A DNA stretch of 64,000 nucleotides from an uncultured Christensenellaceae bacterium (GCA_910587825.1 CAJUNJ010000002.1:62001-126000), one strand, 5' to 3'; shown: positions 50,719 to 62,339, numbered from the stretch's first letter. Numbers and translations: made by a program. Notes: generated by a model from the letters alone, not told the origin.

Positions 50719-53028
50719 TTAACCATTTAATTTATTTACCAAACAGAAAAGTTCGGAATTGGCAAGGTCTGTCTTGACGCCGCGGTTTACCGTAAGCCTT
50801 CCCCCGTCGAAAGAGATAAGCGAAAGCTGGCGGAACACTTCAAGCGCGAAAGCCGTATGCGACGGCTTTGCAATGTCGCTTTTAAGCGCAACCTGACCGC
50901 TGTCCGTGCCGTAAAGATTTGCGCAGTTTGCCGACACCGCCGAAAAAATGCTTAAAAGTTTTTGACGTTCGCTCGGAAGTCCGTTTAAATAATTATATCC
51001 CGATATGTCGCCGCATATAATTATGCGTTTGCCTTCAAGCGAAGGTATGCGCACGCCCGCAGGCGGACGGTCGAGGAAAATTACGTTTCTGTATCCGCTT
51101 AAATCGGCGTCGTATTCAGGCGAAAGCAAAACAGCGTCGGAAAGGTTGCCGGAAGCAAGGCAAAACAGTTCTACCTGCAAGTTTGAAATATTTTTATAGC
51201 GGGAAAGCGTCTGATAGCTTTGCGCTATAAAAAGAGTACCGTAACCGCTGACGTTTGAAGCCGATTCGTCTATCTCTTCCGCCGTCATAAACACCTTTTC
51301 GCAACCGACTTCCGGACGGGCAAGGGTCAAAATATTGTTTACGGCTATTTCGTCGGCGCAAAACCGACCCGCTTCACGCCCGTAAATTACGTCGCGTATA
51401 TAGCCTTTTACATACTCTTTTCCGCGGAATTTGGAAATATTATATTCAAAAATAAACTTTTTGGGTGAGTTGCTTTCAAGCAAACAGGTGTAATTTGACC
51501 CGCCGAAATACATAAGTTCGAAGTTGCCGCTCTTTACGGATATATGCGGCGACATAGGTTTTACGGGTCTTACTTCGAGAGAAGCCGCCTGCGCTTCGAA
51601 CATAGGACGGCGGTTGCCTACCCCGAAAGGTTCCAAAAGTTCAAGCTCCTTAGCAAGGCGGACGGCGGTTGCGCCGTTGAGTTTTCCGCTTACGCTTACG
51701 GTATGTTCAAAGTCCTCTGACGTATAATTTTCCGAAAGATATTCGTTTAAAGCACTTTCAAGACCGTCGAAGTTTTCAACCTTTACGTTTACGCCCGCCG
51801 CCTGCGCATGACCGCCGAATTCTTCGATGTACTGTCCGCAGGCTTTCAACGCTTCGAAAATATTTACGTTTTCAACCGAACGGGCGGAACCTTTCAGCAT
51901 ATCGCCGTTGCGGACGAAAAGCATTGCCGGACGGGCGTACTCGTCGGCAAGTCTTGCGGCGACTATCCCGACAAAGCCCGTGTTCCAGCTTTCGTCCCAC
52001 AGCATTATCACTTTTCCGTATGCGCCGCGTTCCTTTAACTTGCTTTTGGCGCAGGCGTACAGTTCGTCACAGTATTTCTGCCGTTCGGTATTGTATGCCG
52101 TAAGCTTTGCGGCAAGGTCGAAAATTACTTTGCCGTCGGTTGCCGTAAACAGGTTTAATGCCGAGCGTGCGTCGCCCATTCTTCCGGCGGCGTTTATCTT
52201 GGGGGCGATGCCGAAAGCTATCGTCTGGGAACTTACCGCAGAGTCGGTTTTATTCAGAAAATAAGAATAGCAATTGCGCGGGCTGTCGTTTATAAGCTTT
52301 AAACCTTCGTAAACGATGTCCCTGTTTTCGCCCGTAAGCGGAACGCTGTCCGCAACCGTAGCTATCGCCGCGAAATCGAGATACCGATATGCGCTTTCGC
52401 CGTTCAGCGCAACGCCGACTTTAAGCGCGACGCCCGCTCCGCAGAGATTGTCGTAAATATACCCGTCGTTGAATTTGGGGTTTACGCATATGCAGTCGGG
52501 AATTCTGTCCGGAAGCTCGTGATGGTCGGTGACTATTACCTCAGCGCCCTGTTCCTTGATATATTCTATCTCTTCCGCACAGGAAATTCCGCAGTCGACG
52601 GTGATGAAAAGCTGGGGGAAATATTCTTCGAAAATAGCGTCGATGGATTTTACGTTAAGCCCGTAACCGTCGGCGCGTTCGGGAATATAGACGACGGGTT
52701 GGATACCGAAATCCTTTAAGGCGTTGCACATTATAGTCGAAGCGCATACGCCGTCCGCGTCGTAGTCGCCGTAAACGACGACAGACCATTCCTCGTCACG
52801 GGCGCGGGAAATAAGTTTTACGGCTTCGTCCATACCGCTCATTTTAAATGGCGAAATGAAGTGCGAACGCGAAGGACGAATAAAAGATAAAATCTTTTCC
52901 CTGCTGTCAATCCCTCTGCCGTACAAAATTTTTACGGTATCTTCCAGAAGTCCGCATTGCGCGGCAAGCGACTTAACGGTATTAAGTTGTTGCTCCGAAA
53001 AAACGTATTCGGGAATAATTCTTTTCAT
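50719..53028 (-). CDS. recJ: Single-stranded-DNA-specific exonuclease RecJ
   Basis: 769 residues. DHH motifs GDYDADGVC, FITVDCGIS, VTDHHELP and CGAGVALK, then the DHHA1 segment EEFGGHAQAAGV, followed by an OB-like and a C-terminal domain. The 5'-3' exonuclease acts in repair and RecF-pathway recombination. ATG at 53028 has GGAAAG upstream; a TTG at 53049 is in frame but weaker. Confidence 0.95.
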   Translation of the reverse strand: MKRIIPEYVFSEQQLNTVKSLAAQCGLLEDTVKILYGRGIDSREKILSFIRPSRSHFISPFKMSGMDEAVKLISRARDEEWSVVVYGDYDADGVCASTIMCNALKDFGIQPVVYIPERADGYGLNVKSIDAIFEEYFPQLFITVDCGISCAEEIEYIKEQGAEVIVTDHHELPDRIPDCICVNPKFNDGYIYDNLCGAGVALKVGVALNGESAYRYLDFAAIATVADSVPLTGENRDIVYEGLKLINDSPRNCYSYFLNKTDSAVSSQTIAFGIAPKINAAGRMGDARSALNLFTATDGKVIFDLAAKLTAYNTERQKYCDELYACAKSKLKERGAYGKVIMLWDESWNTGFVGIVAARLADEYARPAMLFVRNGDMLKGSARSVENVNIFEALKACGQYIEEFGGHAQAAGVNVKVENFDGLESALNEYLSENYTSEDFEHTVSVSGKLNGATAVRLAKELELLEPFGVGNRRPMFEAQAASLEVRPVKPMSPHISVKSGNFELMYFGGSNYTCLLESNSPKKFIFEYNISKFRGKEYVKGYIRDVIYGREAGRFCADEIAVNNILTLARPEVGCEKVFMTAEEIDESASNVSGYGTLFIAQSYQTLSRYKNISNLQVELFCLASGNLSDAVLLSPEYDADLSGYRNVIFLDRPPAGVRIPSLEGKRIIICGDISGYNYLNGLPSERQKLLSIFSAVSANCANLYGTDSGQVALKSDIAKPSHTAFALEVFRQLSLISFDGGRLTVNRGVKTDLANSELFCLVNKLNG

Positions 53029-53051
53029 AAACTTTCCGTAAAATTTCAAGT

Positions 53052-53080
53052 AAACAAAAGGCGGGTTTTAACCCCCGCCT
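53052..53080 (-). terminator. Terminator after secF
   Basis: GGCGGG, loop GGTTAAAA, CCCGCC then TTTTGTTT on the minus strand, 20 bp after the secF stop. Confidence 0.75.
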
Positions 53081-53099
53081 CCGCTTTCAAATATAATAA

Positions 53100-54071
53100 T
53101 TATTTTTTATTGGTGTGTTTTGCTTTGAAATCGTCGCCGATACGCTTGAAGCGCGCATACACGGGCGGAATGAAGAACGCCGTACCGTATACGTTTGCAA
53201 CTGCGCAGATAAGCGCAATAACGACCGGCGATATAATCATCTGCACGGACAGTGCGCTTATAGCAAGAAGCACGAACAGTAAGACGGCAATCGCCGTAAC
53301 CGCAACGGAAGACGTAACCGTGTTTACAAGGCTTGCGCCCACGCACGTATCCACCTGTTCGCCGACGCCGAGCGAGGCGAACTTTTCGTCTTTGAGATTT
53401 TTACGCATTTTGTCAAAGAACAGGCAGCAACCTATCATAGTCATAAGCACGGTCAAAACGCCGAAAACGGCAACCGACGAGCCTATGGGTACACGCGTTA
53501 TAGCAAGAAGTGAAATAAAAATAGCAAGGTTATGAACGTTGGCAAGAAGCGCCGCGAACGCCATAGTCAGCCTGTACCTTACCGCAAAGTAGATAAACTG
53601 GAATGCTATTGCCGCCGCAACTGCGATTGCGCCGTAAGTTACGGTTTTCCAGGTTCCATGCTGTGTATTTACAACGTGGTAAGACGCGTTGCTTGAAGCG
53701 GTTGCGCTTGCGTTCAATCTTTCGTGAATAGCGTCGGAAGCGGACTGTATCTTTGCCCCGTCAACACTATTTGCGAAAGTGAACGTAAGTTCCCCGCCCA
53801 TATCTATCGAACCGTAATTCGAAGAATAATACTTTACGCCCGCTTTATCAAACTCTTCGTCGCATAGTTTGATAAGTTCGTCACGGTCGTCGAATTCAAC
53901 GACGGCGTAATCGACGACTACCGTCTGATAACTCGAATTTTCCTGACCGTAGTTGAAATATCCGTTTGCAACAAATTGGAATATCATTCCCATTGCAAAG
54001 CCGATTGCAATTATAGCCGCCGTTAAGGCAACCATAATGTGCATCTTCGAAGAGAGTTTCAAATTAGTCAT
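53100..54071 (-). CDS. secF: Protein translocase subunit SecF
   Basis: 323 residues, six transmembrane helices with a large first extracytoplasmic loop (about 40-145). The TM4 region reads ITRVPIGSSVAVFGVLTVLM and is degenerate relative to E. coli SecF. DTCVGASLVNTVTSSVAVTAIAV matches the conserved TM5 segment. Overlaps secD by 8 nt. Confidence 0.88.
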   Translation of the reverse strand: MTNLKLSSKMHIMVALTAAIIAIGFAMGMIFQFVANGYFNYGQENSSYQTVVVDYAVVEFDDRDELIKLCDEEFDKAGVKYYSSNYGSIDMGGELTFTFANSVDGAKIQSASDAIHERLNASATASSNASYHVVNTQHGTWKTVTYGAIAVAAAIAFQFIYFAVRYRLTMAFAALLANVHNLAIFISLLAITRVPIGSSVAVFGVLTVLMTMIGCCLFFDKMRKNLKDEKFASLGVGEQVDTCVGASLVNTVTSSVAVTAIAVLLFVLLAISALSVQMIISPVVIALICAVANVYGTAFFIPPVYARFKRIGDDFKAKHTNKK

Positions 54072-55584
54072 TTTCGTATTCCTCCCTCGTAAATCCGCAG
54101 AATTTGAATTTATCCTTTACGGGCGACGAAAGGACGTACCACATAAATCTTGTAAACCAATACAAAACGTAGGAAGCAAGCGTTGCAATAAAGAATATAA
54201 GTCCGCAGGAAGCAAGCTCGCCGACGCAGATAAGCGCAAGCATAAGCGCGACAATTACAAGTATAATGTGCATTTCAAGTATGCCGAGAAGCATATTCTT
54301 GTAACCGGACTTGACAGCCGACTGCATCGTCTTGCCCTTCTTCGTCTCACCGCGTACGTTTTCAAACAGTGCGAAGTTGCTTGCGCATAACAGTGCGAGT
54401 CCGAGAACTGCCGTTACTGCGCCCGCTATCGTAAGCTGTATTTCTATGAGCATAAGCGCGATTATTATAGCAAGCGAATATATTAAAATCATTAACGCAT
54501 TAACCAAACCGAGCTTTTTGTACCTGACCACGGAATAGATTATTGCGGCTATTATTATAAACAGTAACGCTATGCCGAGATATACGGGTGCGATTGCGCC
54601 GAGAGCGGAAGTTTTGTAAACTACCGTGAAATCGTCCGTGCCGTAACCGAGCGAAAGTACATCGCCGTTCGCAACAGAATTGAGTACTATCGCGTAATCG
54701 CGCGCAAGCGCCGCGTCGCCGTTTTCGATACCTATATAGAAGCTGCCGCTGTCTATAGTGCCGTCGACGTTAAGGGCAATAAGTTTGTTGTCGCCTATAT
54801 AGAATCCGATAGCCTTGTCGTCATCCTCTTCGGTGGCAACCGAAGTAATACGCGTTGTTACGTCTTTAAACAATTCTCTTCCCGCTTTGGTAAGATTTAA
54901 CCTTACGGCATAATTACCGCCCGCGGATACGTTGGTAATACTCTTGAAATACGAAGTAACGTCGGCTGTAAGCGGAGTTATTATATTGTCCGCGCCCGTA
55001 TTTCCGATTTCGGTATTTCTGAGCGTAAGCTCGCCGTCGAAGAACATATAGCCTATCGTACGTTCTATTTCGCTTGTGTAGGAAGAACGGAGCGAGGAAC
55101 CGTTATCTGCGTATGCCGCATAGGGAAAATTTGTGGGGACGGATACCTTGACCGTATAATCGTCCTGCACGGACACCGAGTAGCCCGAATATCCCTTTTC
55201 GCCAAAACGCTTTGCAAGCACCTGTGCGTCTTTTAAAACATCGGCTTTAAAGCCTTCTTCGCCGTTTTCGTAATCTTCAAAAGCGTTTTCGTCAACATAG
55301 ACGCTTCCGCGCTTCTGGTACTTTGCGTAATCTTCAAGCTTGTCCTCTTCCGCGCCCGTTGTATACAGCGCGTATTCCGAAGCGGAAATAACTCCCTCGG
55401 GATAAAGCACGGCTTCGGCGTTGCCCGAAAGCTCTCCGCCGAGTTTGATGCTTGAAATAAACGAATTGAATTTTCCGACTCCGTTGCTGCCGGGCGTTGT
55501 ATACGATACGGTGGCAAACACGCCGAGAACGACTATTGCGGCAACGAGTATCGCCGTTATTATCGCCGATTTTATTTTGCCCAT
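54064..55584 (-). CDS. secD: Protein translocase subunit SecD
   Basis: 506 residues: one N-terminal helix, a large extracytoplasmic P1 domain (about 30-330), and five C-terminal helices. LNLTKAGRELFKDVT is the conserved P1 segment. The middle portion of P1 is divergent and the usual D-R-GGxxF region is not evident, replaced by IKLGGELSGNAEAVLYP. ATG at 55584 (or TTG at 55587) with AGGAG upstream. Confidence 0.85.
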   Translation of the reverse strand: MGKIKSAIITAILVAAIVVLGVFATVSYTTPGSNGVGKFNSFISSIKLGGELSGNAEAVLYPEGVISASEYALYTTGAEEDKLEDYAKYQKRGSVYVDENAFEDYENGEEGFKADVLKDAQVLAKRFGEKGYSGYSVSVQDDYTVKVSVPTNFPYAAYADNGSSLRSSYTSEIERTIGYMFFDGELTLRNTEIGNTGADNIITPLTADVTSYFKSITNVSAGGNYAVRLNLTKAGRELFKDVTTRITSVATEEDDDKAIGFYIGDNKLIALNVDGTIDSGSFYIGIENGDAALARDYAIVLNSVANGDVLSLGYGTDDFTVVYKTSALGAIAPVYLGIALLFIIIAAIIYSVVRYKKLGLVNALMILIYSLAIIIALMLIEIQLTIAGAVTAVLGLALLCASNFALFENVRGETKKGKTMQSAVKSGYKNMLLGILEMHIILVIVALMLALICVGELASCGLIFFIATLASYVLYWFTRFMWYVLSSPVKDKFKFCGFTREEYEND

Positions 55585-55667
55585 CAACTAATTACTCCTA
55601 ATAAATGTATGGCTTTATAAGCCTGACTTTTATAATTATATAAAAAAAACTTGCGTCCGTCAATTAA

Positions 55668-57026
55668 TTATTCTTGTCTGTTCGACATTTCAACCGTCTT
55701 TTTTTTACTTTTGTCCGCTTTTTTATGCGCAAGAACGTGCATTCCGCATTCTATGCGCTTTTTCATCATTTCGCAGGTTATTTCGTAAGGCTTATTCATA
55801 TCGCCCGTAAAATGGTAATTGTTTGCACTGCAACCGCCGCTGCAAATGAATTTTGCAAAGCAGTCTTCGCAGCCTTTACGCGTAAACAGACAGTTGGAAG
55901 CGAATTTTTCGCGTATCACCGCATTAAGTTTTCCGTCGTAAACGTTGCCCATTAAAAAGTTTTTATCGCCCGCAAACTGGTGGCAGGGATAAATATCGCC
56001 GTTGGGAACTACGGAAAAATATTCGTTGCCCGCGCCGCAGGCGGACACTTTTTTCTGCAAGCACACTCCGCCTTCCAAATCTATATTGAAGTGAAAGAAA
56101 TTGAACCCTTCTCCCCTGTCATACTTTTCAAGATACCTGTCGCAAAGCTTTTCGTATTCGCCGTTAATTTCGGGAATGTGTTCGCTTTTTACGGCAAGGT
56201 CGTCTATGTCGGTTACGACGGGTTCGAGCGAGATACTGTCAAAACCGTTTTCGGCAAGAAAAATCACGTCTTCGGAAAAGTCGAGATTTTTTGAAGTGAA
56301 CGTACCGCGGACGTAATAATTTTTGTCACCGCGTGAACGGACGAATTTTTTGATGTTTCCGATTACCAAATCAAAACTGCCTTTGCCGTTTTTGGTCTTT
56401 CTTATCGCGTCGTGGACTTCCTTTCTGCCGTCAAGACTTAAAACGACGTTTTCCATCTCGCGGTTGAAAAAATCAATCGCGTCGTCGTCGAGAAGCAGTG
56501 CGTTCGTCGTAGTGGTGAACAGAAATTTCTTGCCCGCCGCATCCCCCTTTTCACGCGCGTAAGCGACAACGTTTTTAATGGTCTGCAAGCACATAAGCGG
56601 TTCGCCGCCGAAGAAGTCGACTTCGAGAACCTTACGCTTTCCGCTGTTTTCCAATAAAAAATCTATCGCGCGCTTTGCAGTCTGCTCGCTCATAAATTCG
56701 CGGGCGGAATGATACGCACCCTCGTCGGCGAAGCAGTACCTGCATCTGAGATTGCAGTCGTGGCAGATATGCAGACAAAGCGCCTTTACTTCGTCAGACT
56801 TCATAGGATAAGTTTTAATTTCTTCCTTGAAGAGAAGCCCTTTCGACTTCAAACCGTCCAAATCGCGTTCGATTTCGTCTACTTTGCTTTGGTCAAGCTC
56901 AGGCATAACACCGCCTTCGCACTTGGCTTTGAGATAGTCTGCCGTGTCCTTATCGCATTCGTGCAGACTTCCGCTGCCGGAGTCGTATATGTAATAATTA
57001 TCTTTAAAGTTAAAAACGTGAACCAT
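55668..57026 (-). CDS. scfB: SCIFF peptide radical SAM maturase
   Basis: 452 residues, SPASM radical SAM protein that forms Cys-Thr thioether links in the SCIFF peptide. An N-terminal RiPP-recognition-like region, radical SAM motif CHDCNLRCRYCFADEG, GGEPLMCL, and a C-terminal SPASM domain with many Cys (CLQKKVSACGAGNEYF; CLFTRKGCEDCFAKFIC SGGC). Directly downstream of scfA, separated by a hairpin (57041-57066). Confidence 0.95.
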   Translation of the reverse strand: MVHVFNFKDNYYIYDSGSGSLHECDKDTADYLKAKCEGGVMPELDQSKVDEIERDLDGLKSKGLLFKEEIKTYPMKSDEVKALCLHICHDCNLRCRYCFADEGAYHSAREFMSEQTAKRAIDFLLENSGKRKVLEVDFFGGEPLMCLQTIKNVVAYAREKGDAAGKKFLFTTTTNALLLDDDAIDFFNREMENVVLSLDGRKEVHDAIRKTKNGKGSFDLVIGNIKKFVRSRGDKNYYVRGTFTSKNLDFSEDVIFLAENGFDSISLEPVVTDIDDLAVKSEHIPEINGEYEKLCDRYLEKYDRGEGFNFFHFNIDLEGGVCLQKKVSACGAGNEYFSVVPNGDIYPCHQFAGDKNFLMGNVYDGKLNAVIREKFASNCLFTRKGCEDCFAKFICSGGCSANNYHFTGDMNKPYEITCEMMKKRIECGMHVLAHKKADKSKKKTVEMSNRQE

Positions 57027-57040
57027 AATAAAAGCAAAAC

Positions 57041-57066
57041 AAGGAGCAGAGAATTATCTGCTCCTT
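57041..57066 (-). terminator. Intercistronic hairpin between scfA and scfB
   Basis: AAGGAGCAGA, loop, TCTGCTCCTT followed by GTTTTGCTTTT on the minus strand. A partial terminator here would give many more scfA than scfB transcripts. Confidence 0.75.
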
Positions 57067-57080
57067 AACCGCCCCATAAA

Positions 57081-57236
57081 TTACTTTATTTTTTCGGGAT
57101 TTTGTTCTCTGGTAATTCTTTCGCAGCTCTGGTTTCCGACCGTACAGCTTGTTTTGCACGCGGACTGGCAAGTGCTTCTGCATTCGCCGCAACCCGTAAC
57201 TTTCTTTTCACGGGGAGTTGAAATTGTCTTAATCAT
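57081..57236 (-). CDS. scfA: SCIFF ribosomal peptide precursor (six cysteines)
   Basis: 51 residues from ATG 57236: MIKTISTPREKKVTG leader, then CGECRSTCQSACKTSC and TVGNQSC. Six cysteines at positions 16, 19, 23, 27, 31 and 38 match the SCIFF family, a near-universal Clostridia RiPP of unknown biological role. Thr residues after the cysteines are the thioether partners. AAGGAG lies 12 nt upstream and it has its own promoter. Confidence 0.95.
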   Translation of the reverse strand: MIKTISTPREKKVTGCGECRSTCQSACKTSCTVGNQSCERITREQNPEKIK

Positions 57237-57271
57237 ATCAGGAAAATCTCCTTAAACGTATTTTCTATAAT

Positions 57272-57300
57272 ATTATAAGATACGCGGAGAAAAAAATCAA
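57272..57300 (-). promoter_or_regulatory. Promoter of scfA-scfB
   Basis: TTGATT (57300-57295), 17-bp spacer, TATAAT (57277-57272) on the minus strand. Confidence 0.7.
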
Positions 57301-57316
57301 GTATTTTTTACGTTTA

Positions 57317-57685
57317 TTACGCGCCCTTTTTTATATTAACGGCAATTACCCCAGATATTGCGCCTGCAACAATGCCGAGAACTATTTCGATTGCAAAAGT
57401 CCAGCTTACTGAAAGCGAGCGGGAAATCAGCCCGTATAAAAGATAAGTTGCCAAAACAGCGATAAGTCCGTATATTGCGCCTTTTAACAGCCCCTTGTCG
57501 CCACGTATGAATATAAGACCGCCTGCCGCAACAGACACAGTTTTAAACACCTGATTGACGGGCTTGACCGCCGTAGTCGGCAGAGAGAACAGCTGGATAA
57601 TAAGCGTAAATATAAGCACGAATAACAGTGAAATGACTATCGCCGCCGCAGACGCCTTTATTATCTGAAAAATAGTTTTGCGCAT
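57317..57685 (-). CDS. TIGR04086-type membrane protein
   Basis: 122 residues, four hydrophobic helices, matching the TIGR04086/YrzE-like family found beside yajC and SCIFF genes in Clostridia. GCGGAGG ribosome site is part of a hairpin CTCCGC...GCGGAG (57715-57694) followed by a T-run, so the yajC terminator and this gene's ribosome site overlap. Function unknown. Confidence 0.82.
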   Translation of the reverse strand: MRKTIFQIIKASAAAIVISLLFVLIFTLIIQLFSLPTTAVKPVNQVFKTVSVAAGGLIFIRGDKGLLKGAIYGLIAVLATYLLYGLISRSLSVSWTFAIEIVLGIVAGAISGVIAVNIKKGA

Positions 57686-57733
57686 AAAAAAACCTCCGCT
57701 TTAATCTATGCGGAGATTTTTAAAATTATTAAT

Positions 57734-58267
57734 TTATTTTTTCTTTTTGGATGTTTTTGCCGCAGGTTTTTCCGCAGGAGTTTCTTCCTTTTCTTCGGCG
57801 GGCTGTTCCGCGGTAACTTCTTCTTTCGCTTCGGGAGCGTCTACTTCGGCAATCTCGGAAGACACGGTGATAAGTTCTTCCCCGCTTTCTTCCTTAACTT
57901 CCTTTTCTTCGGCGGGCTGTTCGGTCTTTTCGGACTGTTCGGTCTTTTCGGCAACCGCATCGGTCTGATAAATAGCCTGTCTGTCGAACTTTATAAAGCA
58001 CTTGCCCGACTGTTCAGTCCCCGTTTCGAGAACGAAAGTATTTTCCGCACTGTCGACCTCAACTACGATGCCGCAGATTCCGCCGATAGTCTTTACTTTG
58101 TTGCCCGGTTTTACCGCGTCGATAAGGTTTTGCGCTTCCTGTTCCTGCTTTTTACGGCGCTTGCCCGACCATACCATCATTGCGATTATCGCAACTACGG
58201 CTACGCCGAGAAATACGTAAGTCATAATCTGTCCGCTGTTTATTTCAGCAAGTAAAGAATTGATCAT
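57734..58267 (-). CDS. yajC: Preprotein translocase subunit YajC
   Basis: 177 residues, longer than the usual 85-110. A transmembrane helix (about 14-34) is followed by the YajC core (KPGNKVKTIGGICGIVVEVD; NTFVLETG). An unusual acidic, repetitive tail of about 85 residues then includes EKTEQ repeats and QPAEEKE twice, ending KTSKKKK. The tail is probably disordered. ATG at 58267 chosen over TTG at 58282. Confidence 0.9.
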   Translation of the reverse strand: MINSLLAEINSGQIMTYVFLGVAVVAIIAMMVWSGKRRKKQEQEAQNLIDAVKPGNKVKTIGGICGIVVEVDSAENTFVLETGTEQSGKCFIKFDRQAIYQTDAVAEKTEQSEKTEQPAEEKEVKEESGEELITVSSEIAEVDAPEAKEEVTAEQPAEEKEETPAEKPAAKTSKKKK

Positions 58268-58368
58268 TGTCTGTATCTCCAAATTTATTTACATTTTAAC
58301 TATAATGATTTTAAACGTGTTTGGCAAGCGTTTTTAAAAGAATAAACGCTTTTGCACCAAACTTTCAC

Positions 58369-59644
<1,276 letters not shown>

Positions 59645-60670
59645 TTATACAATCATCATCGCGTCGCCGAAGGAAAAGAAACGATACCTCTTTTCCACCG
59701 CCAACTTATAAAGACTTAAAATTTCTTCTCTTCCCGTAAGGGCGGCGACAAGCATAATAAGGGTGCTTTCGGGCAAATGAAAGTTGGTTATAAGCGCATC
59801 TACGCATTTTAGCTTATAAGGCGGATAAATAAAAATTTCGGTATTGCCGTTGCAGGCTTTTACAAAACCCTTTTCGTCGGCAACGCTTTCAAGCGTCCTG
59901 ACGGATGTGGTGCCGACGGCTATAACCCGCCTGCCTTCCGACTTGGCACGGTTGATAGCCTCTGCCGCTTCCGCGCTTATTTCATAGTATTCGGAGTGCA
60001 TTTTATGGTCTGTGATGACCTCTTCCTTAACGGGTCTGAACGTACCCAAACCCACGTGCAGAAGCACGTTGACTATCTGTACGCCCTTATCCTTTAATGT
60101 CTGCAACAGTTCCGGCGTGAAATGAAGCCCGGCAGTCGGCGCCGCCGCAGAGCCGTCCGTCTTTGCGTAGACTGTCTGGTAACGGCTTTTGTCTTCAAGC
60201 TTGCTTTTAATGTACGGCGGAAGCGGCATATTGCCTATGCGGCCGATAATTTCTTCAAACACTCCGTCGTATTCGAACCTGACGATTCGTTCGCCGGACT
60301 CAGTAATGTCTTCGACGGTCAAAGAAAGTTCGTCCGAAATTTTAAGCTTGCGCCCGCGTTGGCATTTTTTGCCCGGTTTTACAAGCACTTCCCACTTGTC
60401 TAAGTCAAGCCGTTTTAAAAGCAGAACCTCTACCGCCCCGCCGTTTTGCGTATGCGCATACATACGCGCGGGCAGAACCTTGGTATTGTTGACGACAAGC
60501 ACGTCACCCGCTTTGAGATATTTTGTAACGTCGCGGAAAACGGCGTGTTCAACATTTTTAGTATTTCTGTCGTAAACGAGCAGGCGTGAACTGTCGCGCG
60601 GCTCTGCGGGAGTCTGGGCAATAAGCTCTTCCGGCAGGTCGTAATAAAAATCGCTTTTCAAATAACGCAT
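59645..60670 (-). CDS. queA: S-adenosylmethionine:tRNA ribosyltransferase-isomerase
   Basis: 341 residues, second-to-last step of queuosine synthesis. [21 protein letters not shown] near the N-terminus, [14 protein letters not shown], and [10 protein letters not shown] with [11 protein letters not shown] are family signatures. One nt downstream of ruvB. Confidence 0.96.
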   Translation of the reverse strand: MRYLKSDFYYDLPEELIAQTPAEPRDSSRLLVYDRNTKNVEHAVFRDVTKYLKAGDVLVVNNTKVLPARMYAHTQNGGAVEVLLLKRLDLDKWEVLVKPGKKCQRGRKLKISDELSLTVEDITESGERIVRFEYDGVFEEIIGRIGNMPLPPYIKSKLEDKSRYQTVYAKTDGSAAAPTAGLHFTPELLQTLKDKGVQIVNVLLHVGLGTFRPVKEEVITDHKMHSEYYEISAEAAEAINRAKSEGRRVIAVGTTSVRTLESVADEKGFVKACNGNTEIFIYPPYKLKCVDALITNFHLPESTLIMLVAALTGREEILSLYKLAVEKRYRFFSFGDAMMIV

Positions 60671-60671
60671 A

Positions 60672-61739
60672 TCAGTCTTTATCGAACAGCGTAAGCTGTT
60701 GTTTCTGTTTTTCGCTCATCTTGTAGCCGAGATGCTCGTACCCGCCCCTTAAAATCATTCTTCCGCGCGGAGTGCGCGCAATGAAGCCGAGCTGTAAGAG
60801 ATAGGGTTCGTAAACGTCTTCGATGGTGCCTGCGTCTTCGTTGATGGTTGCGGCAAGCGTTTCCAACCCGACAGGCTTTCCGTCGAACTTCTCAATCATA
60901 GCGCGAAGCAGACTTCTGTCTATCTCGTCAAGACCGAGAGAGTCGATTTCCATTTTGCCGAGCGCGAATTTTGCGTCCGTCAAAGTAACTGCCGCATTGC
61001 CGTTTACCGTCGAAAAGTCGCGCACGCGCTTTAAAAGGCGGTTAGCAATTCTCGGCGTTCCGCGCGAACGGCCCGCTATTTCGCAAGCCGCGTCGTCTTC
61101 AACCGAAATACCGAGCGTTTTGGAGCTTCTTAAAACTATCTCTTTAAGTTCCGCCGGAGTGTACATTTCAAGACGGCAGATTATACCGAACCTGTCGCGC
61201 AGGGGATTTGCAATCATACCCGCACGCGTCGTCGCGCCGATAAGCGTAAACTTTTTAAGCGAAAAACGTATATTGCGCGCGCTGGGTCCCTTGCCTACGA
61301 TTATATCGAGCGCGTAGTCTTCCATTGCCGAATAAAGTATTTCTTCGACGCTGTGGTTAAGCCTGTGAATTTCGTCTATAAACAGTACGTCGCCGTCGTT
61401 AAGGTTTGTCAGAATTGCCGCCAGATCCCCGCTTCTTTCTATTGCGGGTGCGGAAGTCATTTTAAGCTGTCCGCCCATTTCGTTTGAAATAATGTGCGCA
61501 AGCGTAGTTTTGCCCAACCCCGGCGCTCCGTATAAAAGGACGTGTTCCAACACTTCCCCGCGCTGTTTGGCGGCGTTCATATAGACCTTTAAATTTTCCT
61601 TTACCTTGCTTTGCCCGACGTAGGCTTCAAGCGTCTTGGGGCGCAGAACGTTTTCTTCTATATCGTATTCGCCCTTGGTGCTTTGCACAAGCCTGTTTTC
61701 TTCGCCGTAGCCGTCGATTTCGTCGTCATCAAAAAACAT
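60672..61739 (-). CDS. ruvB: Holliday junction branch migration ATPase RuvB
   Basis: 355 residues. Begins with [18 protein letters not shown]; Walker [15 protein letters not shown], Walker B FIDEIHRL, sensor IGATTRAGM and arginine finger region PLRDRFG; winged-helix C-terminus with TPRGR. Standard length. Confidence 0.97.
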   Translation of the reverse strand: MFFDDDEIDGYGEENRLVQSTKGEYDIEENVLRPKTLEAYVGQSKVKENLKVYMNAAKQRGEVLEHVLLYGAPGLGKTTLAHIISNEMGGQLKMTSAPAIERSGDLAAILTNLNDGDVLFIDEIHRLNHSVEEILYSAMEDYALDIIVGKGPSARNIRFSLKKFTLIGATTRAGMIANPLRDRFGIICRLEMYTPAELKEIVLRSSKTLGISVEDDAACEIAGRSRGTPRIANRLLKRVRDFSTVNGNAAVTLTDAKFALGKMEIDSLGLDEIDRSLLRAMIEKFDGKPVGLETLAATINEDAGTIEDVYEPYLLQLGFIARTPRGRMILRGGYEHLGYKMSEKQKQQLTLFDKD

Positions 61740-61748
61740 TTTTATACC

Positions 61749-62339
61749 TTACATACCGCGTAAAGCGAGCATTATAATATCTTCCACAGAGTTTGCGCCG
61801 TTTGCGCGGGCGCGGGATATTGCCTTTTCGCTTTCGGCACGGGTAAAGCCCAGAGTCATAAGCGCGACGACGGCATCTTCGTCACCGTCGGTTACGGGCG
61901 GCAAAGCCTTACCGTCGGCAGTTTGTACGGACGAATTTAAGGCAACCTTTTCGCGGAGTTCGAGAACTATGCGTTCCGCAGTCTTTTTGCCGAGTCCCTT
62001 TACAGACGAAAGCCGTTTGACGTCCGACGTGGCGATAGCCGCGGCAAGCTCTCCGACGTTCATACCCGTAAGCACGGCAACGCCCATTTTGGGACCTACG
62101 CCCGATACGGAGATAAGCTTTAAAAACATATTCTTTTCGTCGGGAGAAGAAAAGCCGTAAAGCGCCGTTCCGTTTTCGCTTACCTGTAAATAGGTATACA
62201 GCTCGCCGTCCTTTTTGCCCGCAAGCGCGGAAAAAGCCGACCCCGAACACATTACTTCGAAGCCTATACCTCCCGCGGTTTCCATAAGGGCGCAGTCGGG
62301 AGTAAGCGATAATATTTTTCCTTTAATATAACCTATCAT
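61749..62339 (-). CDS. ruvA: Holliday junction protein RuvA
   Basis: 196 residues. N-terminal OB fold (MIGYIKGKILSLTPDCALME), two helix-hairpin-helix motifs (ISVSGVGPKMGVAVL; SVKGLGKKTAERIVLEL) and the C-terminal RuvB-binding domain. ATG at 62339 with AAAGG upstream; the frame to 62462 overlaps ruvC. Confidence 0.96.
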   Translation of the reverse strand: MIGYIKGKILSLTPDCALMETAGGIGFEVMCSGSAFSALAGKKDGELYTYLQVSENGTALYGFSSPDEKNMFLKLISVSGVGPKMGVAVLTGMNVGELAAAIATSDVKRLSSVKGLGKKTAERIVLELREKVALNSSVQTADGKALPPVTDGDEDAVVALMTLGFTRAESEKAISRARANGANSVEDIIMLALRGM

